This document shows, one piece after another, positions 7,029 through 12,327 of a stretch of DNA of 17,074 nt; position 1 is the first letter of the stretch; the number at the start of each line of letters is the position of its first letter. The stretch covers positions 1 through 17,074 of the forward strand of contig CALVPC010000010.1 of the NCBI GenBank assembly GCA_944350405.1. The letters are read 5' to 3'. Source of the DNA: an uncultured Bacilli bacterium (GTDB lineage: Bacteria; Bacillota_I; Bacilli_A; RF39; UBA660). The notes beneath the pieces are model-generated. The model worked only from the letters and a program-made list of their open reading frames with translations, had not been told where the DNA came from and did not search any database. The position numbers and the translations under genes were made by a program.

Positions 7029-7057
7029 ATTATACAATATTTAAAAAAAGAAGTAAA
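7029..7057 (-). promoter_or_regulatory. Promoter of ligA
   Basis: On the minus strand TTTACT (7057..7052), a 17-bp spacer and TATAAT (7034..7029) are seen. Transcription would start near 7022, some 17 nt before the ATG. The -35 sequence and spacing are the same as in the sortase promoter. The -35 box lies inside one arm of an inverted repeat (7048-7078). Confidence 0.7.
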
Positions 7058-7078
7058 TTAAAACGTTCCTTACTTCTT
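7048..7078. repeat. 9-bp inverted repeat overlapping the ligA -35 box
   Basis: AAGAAGTAA (7048-7056) is complementary to TTACTTCTT (7070-7078), with 13 nt between. On the minus strand it is followed by a T run (7047..7043), so it also looks like a terminator pointing into ligA. It may insulate the divergent promoters or act as an operator. No upstream minus-strand gene obviously needs terminating here, since trxA has its own terminator. Confidence 0.4.
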
Positions 7079-7137
7079 AATATTTTTATAATTGTTACAA
7101 AAATGGCTAAATTTCATATATTATTATAGGTGGTTAT

Positions 7138-7344
7138 ATGAAACATAGTTTCTTTTGCAATTGTTCAGCTTGTAGAAATAGAAGACGAGCTAGTCGATTT
7201 TATCTAGGATTTTTATGTTTTTGGATACTTATTATATTCTATCAAGCATTTATAACTATGTTTTTTTGTATTACATTTAACGCTGTAATTCTTTTTATAG
7301 AATTAATACTATTTTTCATTTTTTTGCTAAGGATACTACTATAA
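7138..7344 (+). CDS. Small membrane protein with N-terminal CxCxxC and two hydrophobic segments
   Basis: 68 residues, not assigned to a known family. The start ATG at 7138 has AGGTGG 6 bases upstream, and a strong terminator begins at the stop codon, so this is a genuine single-gene unit. The N-terminus is MKHSFFCNCSACRNRRRASR: three cysteines (7, 9, 12) followed by an Arg cluster. Two hydrophobic stretches (about 21-41 and 43-68) probably form a helical hairpin, with the Cys/Arg head inside the cell by the positive-inside rule. The cysteines could bind a metal or be a redox or lipidation site; no lipobox is present. Divergent from ligA. Possible roles such as regulator of a membrane complex or toxin-like peptide are unsupported guesses. 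Confidence 0.65.
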   Translation: MKHSFFCNCSACRNRRRASRFYLGFLCFWILIIFYQAFITMFFCITFNAVILFIELILFFIFLLRILL

Positions 7345-7367
7345 AACAGCTTTAGGCTGTTTTTTTT
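7343..7367 (+). terminator. Intrinsic terminator of the small CxCxxC protein gene
   Basis: AAACAGC (7344-7350), loop TTTAG and GCTGTTT (7356-7362) form a stem with the T run reaching 7367. It starts at the stop codon (7342-7344). Confidence 0.85.
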
Positions 7368-7390
7368 AGTATTTTGGATTTTAAAATTTT

Positions 7391-7418
7391 GAAAAGATGA
7401 GTTTATTTAAACTCATCT
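7391..7418 (-). terminator. Intrinsic terminator of the cvpA-trx operon
   Basis: On the minus strand AGATGAGTTT (7418..7409) pairs with AAACTCATCT (7404..7395) around a 4-nt loop, followed by TTTTC (7394..7390). The stem is 10 bp and includes the TAA stop of the thioredoxin gene. Confidence 0.75.
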
Positions 7419-7693
7419 ATTTCTTCTTCTAAATCTTCTTTAGTTCTAAATCCTATCATTTCTTTTACAATTTTTCCATCTTTTACAATAAGTAAATGTG
7501 GTATAGACATTACTTTATATTTTTTAGCCAATTCTTCGTTTTCATCTACATTTATTTTAATAATATTGATATCTTCTAATTGTTCTAATACTTTTGCTAA
7601 CATTTTACATGGACCACACCAATCAGCATAAAAATCTATTAAATATAGTCCCTTTAGTGCGGTTAAATCTTCTTTTTCATATTGTTTTATCAT
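7403..7693 (-). CDS. Thioredoxin-family protein
   Basis: 96 residues, slightly shorter than classic thioredoxin (about 105). The canonical redox motif WCGPCK (Trp25, Cys26, Cys29) follows the beta strand LIDFYAD, and the cis-proline lies in MSIPHLLIV (Pro65). The central strand IIKINVDENEELAKKYKV and the end GKIVKEMIGFRTKEDLEEEI match thioredoxin order, so this should be a soluble cytoplasmic disulfide reductase; it has no signal peptide. The ATG at 7693 has AAGGAGG at normal spacing in the 11-bp gap after the upstream cvpA-like gene, whose transcript it shares. Whether it is the main thioredoxin or a specialised one cannot be told; no thioredoxin reductase gene is nearby. Confidence 0.93.
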   Translation of the reverse strand: MIKQYEKEDLTALKGLYLIDFYADWCGPCKMLAKVLEQLEDINIIKINVDENEELAKKYKVMSIPHLLIVKDGKIVKEMIGFRTKEDLEEEIDEFK

Positions 7694-7704
7694 ATTATTC
7701 CTCC

Positions 7705-8382
7705 TTAATAATTAATTTTACCCTTTTCTCGTAATTTATTTAAATATTCGTTATCTATTACGTTATGTTCTAATAATAGATCTACAACTTCTTTATTAAA
7801 TGCATTTTTATCACTATTTTCATGATAGTTTTTGCTTACAGAATAAATACCTTTAATAGCATCGTTCATGTCTCCGACTACATTTGATAATACTGGTGAG
7901 GATTCTACTATTGGGGTTGCTAGTTTGGATTCATTTACTATTTCTAAATTAAAGGCTGGTTGGTTTACAAAGAATAAAATAGTAAATAATATTATATATG
8001 CTTCCGCTACTCCGACAATAAAGCCAAGAATTTTTGATGGGATACCAAGAATAATCGTAAATTTTAGAATTTTTTCAAAAACTCCAGTTATTTTTATTAA
8101 TACTGCAAGTATTGCTGAGAATAAACACATTAAAAGCATAAAAGCTATTAATTGATATAGTACTATATTAAGTGATGTTAATCCTTCGAATGATCCAGCA
8201 AAATTAAAAAATGGTAAATTATAACTTAAAAAATTAGCAATAAAATCTTTAAAATACCATGATAATATGAAACATAAAATTGTTCCTACCAAGACAACTG
8301 TTTGCTTAAAAAATCCATTCTTAGCCCCGGCGACTCCTCCTAGTAATAATCCAAAAATTATTACAATATCAATAATATTCAT
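7705..8382 (-). CDS. CvpA-family membrane protein
   Basis: 225 residues. The start MNIIDIVIIFGLLLGGVAGAKNGFFKQTVVLVG is typical of CvpA proteins: first helix, a Gly-rich turn with KNGFF, then the second helix. Four hydrophobic helices are apparent (about 4-22, 27-50, 73-97 and 108-138), followed by a polar C-terminal tail of about 85 residues. CvpA was named for colicin V production in E. coli; in other bacteria it is a membrane protein tied to envelope or bile-stress fitness, with unknown biochemical function. ATG at 8382 is preceded by GGAGG. A TATAAT box at 8406..8401 would start transcription almost at the ribosome binding site, leaving a very short leader; no good -35 was found. Co-transcribed with the downstream thioredoxin gene. 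Confidence 0.82.
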   Translation of the reverse strand: MNIIDIVIIFGLLLGGVAGAKNGFFKQTVVLVGTILCFILSWYFKDFIANFLSYNLPFFNFAGSFEGLTSLNIVLYQLIAFMLLMCLFSAILAVLIKITGVFEKILKFTIILGIPSKILGFIVGVAEAYIILFTILFFVNQPAFNLEIVNESKLATPIVESSPVLSNVVGDMNDAIKGIYSVSKNYHENSDKNAFNKEVVDLLLEHNVIDNEYLNKLREKGKINY

Positions 8383-8573
8383 ATTTATACCTCCATACTA
8401 ATTATACTATATTTTTATATAAAATAAAAATTATTTATTAATATTATTATTACAATTTGTAAAGAGAATTATTTTATAAAAATAGAAAACTATTATTTTT
8501 TAATGATTAATATATCATTGTTTTAAATATAAAAGGCTATTACAAAAATGTAATAGCTTTGTTTGTTTATTTT
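8383..8573. other. Intergenic region between the ABC permease and cvpA-like genes
   Basis: 191 bp without a gene. It holds the permease terminator (8531-8557), the -10 box of the cvpA-like gene (8406..8401), a perfect palindrome TTACAATTTGTAA (8450-8462), and a weaker inverted repeat AATGAT-N6-ATCATT (8502-8519). Nothing else is recognised. Confidence 0.6.
8531..8557 (-). terminator. Intrinsic terminator of the GntR-ABC operon
   Basis: GCTATTACA (8557..8549 on the minus strand) and TGTAATAGC (8544..8536) form a 9-bp stem with a 4-nt loop, followed by CTTTT (8535..8531). It lies 16 bp past the permease stop codon. Confidence 0.8.
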
Positions 8574-9248
8574 TTATTCTTCTTTGTTTTTATAGATTTT
8601 ATAAGATATTAAGTAGGATATAAAATACATTATTGCCATTAATATTATTAATATTACTAAATTAAACTGTTTTAATGTTTGCTCTAACTTTTCTATATCA
8701 ATACTAAGTCCTGCCTGTTGAATTAAAAATCCTATGCCTATCCCAATTATAATTAAGAAAAATATTATGATAAACATTTGTATTCTTCCTTTTTCTGCAC
8801 CCCACTTAAATATACTGGGTATTTGAATTGATTGAATTAGAGAGATACCAAACATTCCCCCAATAGATGTAGTTAATAATGTTTCAATATTTATGTCTAT
8901 TAGATTATCTGGTCTTAAATAATTCATAACATTACCAACTAATAATGTTAATATAAAGCCAAGTAGTCCTCCTAAAATAGTTGCTCCTATTGCTAAAATA
9001 TACTTTTCTAAAACTATTTCTTTTCTAGTAACTGGTAAAGTTAATATATATTTATTAGATTTTGATATTTCATCATAACTAAATGTAGATAGTGAAATCA
9101 TTCCTACAATAATTCCTATTATAATAGAACCCCAATATATAGCATCAGTTCCTATAATTGCAATGCCACAAAATAATACAATGATAATTAAAGATGTTTT
9201 ATAACTGGATAGATTATATATATCTTTTTTTAATAATCCTTTTATCAT
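8574..9248 (-). CDS. ABC-2 type transporter permease (partner of the YtrB-like ATPase)
   Basis: 224 residues with six predicted membrane helices (roughly 18-34, 38-58, 88-108, 122-142, 155-175 and 193-215). The cytoplasmic stretch FSYDEISKSNKYILTLPVTRKEIVLEKYI (about 57-85) is the hallmark of the ABC-2 membrane subfamily found beside GntR/YtrA regulators; the xxLPVTRKEIxxxKY motif is thought to couple to the ATPase. The gene begins 2 bp after the ATPase gene ends, so the two are translated together and should form one transporter. The substrate is unknown; related Bacillus transporters respond to cell-wall antibiotics. It is the last gene of its operon, followed by a terminator. Confidence 0.85.
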   Translation of the reverse strand: MIKGLLKKDIYNLSSYKTSLIIIVLFCGIAIIGTDAIYWGSIIIGIIVGMISLSTFSYDEISKSNKYILTLPVTRKEIVLEKYILAIGATILGGLLGFILTLLVGNVMNYLRPDNLIDINIETLLTTSIGGMFGISLIQSIQIPSIFKWGAEKGRIQMFIIIFFLIIIGIGIGFLIQQAGLSIDIEKLEQTLKQFNLVILIILMAIMYFISYLISYKIYKNKEE

Positions 9249-9250
9249 AT

Positions 9251-10105
9251 TTATCTTTCTCCTTTTATATAAAATAACATTATGTCTTCTATAGAAGGTT
9301 TATCAATTGACAAGATATTATATTTCTTTTTTATTTTTTCTTTATTAGTTGTGAGAATTTCATATTGATATTTTCCTTTTTTATAACTAATATAGTCTTC
9401 TTTCAAAATCTTTGAAAAATCTTCTTTGTTGCATTTTATAATACCATAGTTTTCTAAAAGTTCATTAGTTTGACCATTTAAGATTATTTTTCCATTATCG
9501 ATAAAAATTATATAATCAGAAATATGCTCTAAATCAGTAGTAATATGAGTAGATAATAAGATGGATCTTGTTTCGTCTTCTTCTATATATTTTCTAAATA
9601 TATCAAGAATTTCATTTCTTACTACTGGGTCTAAACCACTAGTTGGTTCATCTAATATTAATAGCTTTGGATTATGAGAAATCGCTGTTGCAATTTTTAA
9701 TTTCATTTTCATGCCACTTGAAAAATCTTTTACAAGTTTATTTCCTGGTAAATCAAATTGTTTTAATAATTTATTATATTTATCTTCATTCCAATTTTTA
9801 TAAAAATCTTTCATAACTGAGTTTATATGTTTGGGTGTTAAGTATGCTGATAAAAAGCTATCATCTAGTACTACTCCTATTTCTTGTTTAATTTCTTTTT
9901 CATTTTGTTTTACATCTTTTCCAAATATTTTAACAGTTCCGTTTGAATTTATAATATTTAATATTGCTTTAATTGTAGTTGTTTTACCTGCTCCATTTTC
10001 TCCAATTAAGCCAACAATTGATCCTTCTGGAACATTAAAACTTATTTTATCTAACAAAAAACCATCATATTTTTTAGAAATGTTTTTTATTTCTATATTA
10101 TTCAT
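9251..10105 (-). CDS. ABC transporter ATP-binding protein (YtrB-like)
   Basis: 284 residues. ATPase motifs are in order: Walker A GENGAGKTT (35-43), signature FSSGMKMKL (128-136), Walker B LLILDEPTSGLD (148-159) and H-loop His187 in LLSTH. The residue at the Q-loop is not Gln: the local sequence is GVVLDDSF (77-84), with Asp in its place, as I recall for this YtrB/BcrA-like branch. The C-terminal ~75 residues form an extra domain usual in ABC-2 exporter ATPases. The start ATG at 10105 follows directly after the GntR stop codon, with AAGGAGG inside the GntR end. It pairs with the downstream permease and is expected to be repressed by the GntR protein. Export substrate unknown. Confidence 0.93.
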   Translation of the reverse strand: MNNIEIKNISKKYDGFLLDKISFNVPEGSIVGLIGENGAGKTTTIKAILNIINSNGTVKIFGKDVKQNEKEIKQEIGVVLDDSFLSAYLTPKHINSVMKDFYKNWNEDKYNKLLKQFDLPGNKLVKDFSSGMKMKLKIATAISHNPKLLILDEPTSGLDPVVRNEILDIFRKYIEEDETRSILLSTHITTDLEHISDYIIFIDNGKIILNGQTNELLENYGIIKCNKEDFSKILKEDYISYKKGKYQYEILTTNKEKIKKKYNILSIDKPSIEDIMLFYIKGER

Positions 10106-10483
10106 TTATATTTCCTCCTTAAATATCATTTTAAATAGTGTTAATATTTCATCATCTGAAATATTTGATACTTTAGATATTTCAAAAATTTTCTCAATAT
10201 AATCTTGAATTTCTTTTAATTTTTCTTCTTTAATTAAGCTTAAATTTTTAGGGGCTACATAGCTACCCTTCCCCTGCACTGTTTTGATAAAACCTGCTTT
10301 TTCTAATTCATCATAGGCTCTTTTTACTGTTAGAAAACTAATTTTTAGATCATTTGCTAAACTTCGAACAGATGGGAGTATCTCTCCTTCTTTCAGTTCA
10401 TTGGAGAAAATTGCTTCTTTTATAGCGTTTTCTATTTGCTCAAATATAGGAAGTCCACTACTATTGGTTATAATAATATTCAT
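10106..10483 (-). CDS. GntR-family transcriptional regulator, YtrA subfamily
   Basis: 125 residues, the short length typical of the YtrA subfamily. The winged helix-turn-helix covers about residues 10-76: PIFEQIENAIKEAIFSNELKEGEILPSVRSLAND, recognition region ISFLTVKRAYDELEKAGFI, and wing TVQGKGSYVAP. The last ~45 residues are helical and presumably dimerise; there is no large effector-binding domain. The gene leads an operon with an ABC ATPase and permease, as in the B. subtilis ytr cluster, whose regulator represses its own operon and is relieved by cell-wall-active antibiotics. Here an inverted repeat lies on the operon's -10 box. The start ATG at 10483 has AGGTGA 5 bases upstream. The inducer cannot be read from sequence. 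Confidence 0.92.
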   Translation of the reverse strand: MNIIITNSSGLPIFEQIENAIKEAIFSNELKEGEILPSVRSLANDLKISFLTVKRAYDELEKAGFIKTVQGKGSYVAPKNLSLIKEEKLKEIQDYIEKIFEISKVSNISDDEILTLFKMIFKEEI

Positions 10484-10505
10484 TTTTTCACCTCACTGTT
10501 TCATC

Positions 10506-10526
10506 TGTTATATTTCAATTATAACA
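10506..10526. promoter_or_regulatory. Inverted repeat on the -10 box, candidate GntR operator
   Basis: TGTTATA (10506-10512) and TATAACA (10520-10526) are perfect inverted repeats separated by 7 bp. The right arm overlaps the TATAAT box (10523..10518). TGT/ACA-type ends fit operators described for YtrA-like regulators, but the assignment is inference. An overlapping, less perfect repeat, TAACA-N3-TGTAA, spans 10522-10534. Confidence 0.5.
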
Positions 10527-10545
10527 CTTTGTAACTGTTTGTCAA
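10518..10545 (-). promoter_or_regulatory. Near-consensus promoter of the GntR-ABC operon
   Basis: Perfect -35 TTGACA (10545..10540), 16-bp spacer and perfect TATAAT (10523..10518), with an extended TGT just before the -10. This is the strongest promoter in the window. The transcript would start near 10511 with a leader of about 28 nt. A promoter this strong in front of a repressor operon fits tight negative control. Confidence 0.85.
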
Positions 10546-10565
10546 TACTATATAGTTTGGAAAAG

Positions 10566-10587
10566 AAAAAAGCTACTAAATAGTAGC
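10566..10587 (-). terminator. Intrinsic terminator after the histidine kinase gene
   Basis: On the minus strand GCTACT (10587..10582), loop ATTT and AGTAGC (10577..10572) form the stem, followed by six T (10571..10566) and, after one C, further T. It separates the two-component system from the GntR operon promoter about 20 bp downstream. Confidence 0.85.
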
Positions 10588-10588
10588 A

Positions 10589-11584
10589 TTAATCCATTTT
10601 ATTAAAATTACTTTTGGGATAAATAATGTCGACCCTAGTCCATTCTTTGTATTTTGAATATATATTTATTTCTAATCCAAGTTTATTGCAAATCTTTTTA
10701 GATAGATATAATCCAATTCCTGTCGATCTACTTTTTTTCCTATCGCTGCCAGTAAATCCCTTTTCAAATACTCGTGTCAAATCACTATTTTTAATTCCAC
10801 ACCCATTGTCTTTAATAGATAATATTACTTTGTTTGTTTCTTCTTTAGCTTCAAAACTAATTATCTTCTTTTCTTTATTCATATATTTTACTGAATTATT
10901 AATTATTTGATTAATAACAAAAATAATCCATTTTTCATCCGTTGCTATTTTTTTATCTAAATTTTTGGTTTCAATAGATATTTTGTGCTTTAAAAAATAA
11001 TCTTTATTTTGCATCAATATTTGATGAATTATATCTGATAATACAATAAACTTAATAAAATAATCCTTTTCCGTATTTTCAGTTCTAGCATAATACAGAA
11101 CTTGTTCTACTAAATTATCAATTTTTTTAACTTCTTCTTTTAATTCTGTATCCTTATTATTATCACAATATAAAAGTAATGCTGATATAGGAGTTTTTAC
11201 TTCATGAACAAAACTTTCTATATATTCTTTATAATCTTGATTTTTATGATTCAATTTTGTTATTTCATCATTCATTGATTTTGAGGCTTTTTTTAAAGCA
11301 TAATAATAACCAAGACTTTCTAATTTTTTAGGTTTTTTTATTACTTCAGATGCAAATTTTTTTTCTTCTAAGTTATCTACTAATTCCTGTATTTTTTTAT
11401 TTTGTTTTTTTATTTTTTTGTAATCAATAAACAAATAAATAATTAATAAAAGTAAACTAAAAATAAACAAAGGTAGCATAACAGATATATCAAAATCTAG
11501 TAAAAAGCTAAAAACTAATTGTAAAAAAATAAAAGTAAAGTAAAACAAAATTAACCATATTTTATTTTCAATATATTTCATCAT
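10589..11584 (-). CDS. BceS-like intramembrane-sensing histidine kinase
   Basis: 331 residues. Two closely spaced membrane helices (about 10-29 and 34-54) with almost no extracellular loop define the intramembrane-sensing class, which takes its signal from a partner BceAB transporter. Kinase parts: phospho-acceptor His127 in FVHEVKTP, the dimerisation helix to about residue 170, N-box NQIINNSVKY with Asn228, G1 box DNGCGI (258-263), F-box region VFEKGF, and G2 box STGIGLYLSK (286-295). All catalytic motifs are intact. Its ATG overlaps the response-regulator stop in an ATGA junction (11584..11581), so the pair is translationally coupled. The adjacent bceAB-like genes make the expected sensory complex likely. 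Confidence 0.93.
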   Translation of the reverse strand: MMKYIENKIWLILFYFTFIFLQLVFSFLLDFDISVMLPLFIFSLLLLIIYLFIDYKKIKKQNKKIQELVDNLEEKKFASEVIKKPKKLESLGYYYALKKASKSMNDEITKLNHKNQDYKEYIESFVHEVKTPISALLLYCDNNKDTELKEEVKKIDNLVEQVLYYARTENTEKDYFIKFIVLSDIIHQILMQNKDYFLKHKISIETKNLDKKIATDEKWIIFVINQIINNSVKYMNKEKKIISFEAKEETNKVILSIKDNGCGIKNSDLTRVFEKGFTGSDRKKSRSTGIGLYLSKKICNKLGLEINIYSKYKEWTRVDIIYPKSNFNKMD

Positions 11585-12243
11585 ATTTGATATCCCTTTC
11601 CCCTAACATTTTTTATAAAATCAGGTATATCAATTTCTTCCAATTTTTTTCTTAATCTATTTAAATTTACATTTAAAATATTGTCATCTAAATAATATTT
11701 TTCATTCCATAAGTAATCAAGTAATTCTTCTTTGGAAATAATTTTATCCGGGTTTAGAAAAAAGTAATATAATATATGAAATTCATTTCTCGTTAGTTCT
11801 ACTTCTTTATCATTATGTTTTACAATAGATAAGTGTAAGTCAAGTGTAACATCTTTTACTTTTAATTCCTTATATTGAATAGGGTCATGTTCTTTGAGAG
11901 CTCTTTTAATTTTTTCTAATAATATGCTTGTGTTATATGGTTTTGTAATAAAATCATTTCCCCCAGATAAAATGCTTTTTAATTCATCTTCTTCACTAGT
12001 TAGACTAGTTACAAAAATAATAGGTACATTTTCTTGCTCCCTTATTTTTTTGCATATATCAAAGCCGTTTTGATTAGGTAAATTTATGTCTAAAATGATT
12101 AATGACTTTGATATACTTTTTATTTCAGATGTAATATCTTTAGTAAAATCTTTTATTAATTCTATTTTATAATTTTCTTTTTGTAAAAGCTTTTTTAATT
12201 CATTTCTTATTCTAGCATCATCTTCAACAATTAAAATTATCAT
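11581..12243 (-). CDS. BceR-like response regulator (OmpR/PhoB family)
   Basis: 220 residues. Receiver domain (1-about 115): acidic pair Asp8/Asp9 in VEDDARIR, phosphorylation site Asp52 in LDINLPNQNG, switch Thr79 in FVTS, and Lys101 in FITKPYN. A winged-helix DNA-binding domain (about 125-220) contains LTRNEFHILYYFFLNPDKIISKEELLDYLW and ends VRGKGYQI. The terminal stop is TGA, which shows that TGA is not read as Trp here. The ribosome binding site AGGAG lies 7 bases before the ATG at 12243. Expected to activate the upstream bceAB operon through the TTACA-N4-TGTAA site at 15129-15142. It starts a two-gene unit with the kinase. Confidence 0.94.
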   Translation of the reverse strand: MIILIVEDDARIRNELKKLLQKENYKIELIKDFTKDITSEIKSISKSLIILDINLPNQNGFDICKKIREQENVPIIFVTSLTSEEDELKSILSGGNDFITKPYNTSILLEKIKRALKEHDPIQYKELKVKDVTLDLHLSIVKHNDKEVELTRNEFHILYYFFLNPDKIISKEELLDYLWNEKYYLDDNILNVNLNRLRKKLEEIDIPDFIKNVRGKGYQI

Positions 12244-12279
12244 TGCTAGCTCCTTTCATAATTTAATAATTTACTTAAT

Positions 12280-12285
12280 ATTATA
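12280..12285 (-). promoter_or_regulatory. -10 box before the response-regulator/kinase genes
   Basis: TATAAT at 12285..12280, between the bceB-like terminator and the regulator start. The 17-bp upstream position is only a T run, so the -35 is weak. The two-component genes may depend on this weak promoter plus read-through from bceAB. Confidence 0.45.
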
Positions 12286-12302
12286 CCTTATTTTTATAGA
12301 AG

Positions 12303-12327
12303 AAAAAAGCTCATTACCTAGAGCTTT
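12303..12327 (-). terminator. Intrinsic terminator of the bceAB-like operon
   Basis: On the minus strand AAAGCTC (12327..12321), an 8-nt loop and GAGCTTT (12312..12306) are followed by TTT (12305..12303). The TAA stop lies in the loop region. It separates transporter from two-component genes, though the short T run may allow read-through. Confidence 0.65.

Noticed and set aside
8540..8553. TTACA-AAAA-TGTAA, an exact match to the BceR-type motif, after the ABC permease gene
   Set aside because: It is the top of a 9-bp terminator hairpin with a T tract; no -10 box or gene start is positioned to use it. Treated as a coincidental match.
9831..10202. Open plus-strand frame of 123 codons antisense to the ABC ATPase and GntR genes
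   Set aside because: It lies opposite conserved motifs of two clear genes and has no translation signal or recognisable protein.
10522..10534. TAACA-N3-TGTAA in the GntR promoter as a possible response-regulator site
   Set aside because: Spacing is 3 rather than 4 and one half-site has a mismatch; the TGTTATA-N7-TATAACA repeat explains the region better.
10547..10556. ACTATATAGT palindrome upstream of the GntR promoter
   Set aside because: Short, purely AT-rich core, no positional logic beyond lying upstream of the -35; expected by chance here.
11581..11583. Possible Mollicutes-type code with TGA read as Trp
   Set aside because: TGA ends the response regulator at the usual family C-terminus and overlaps the kinase ATG; Trp is TGG throughout.
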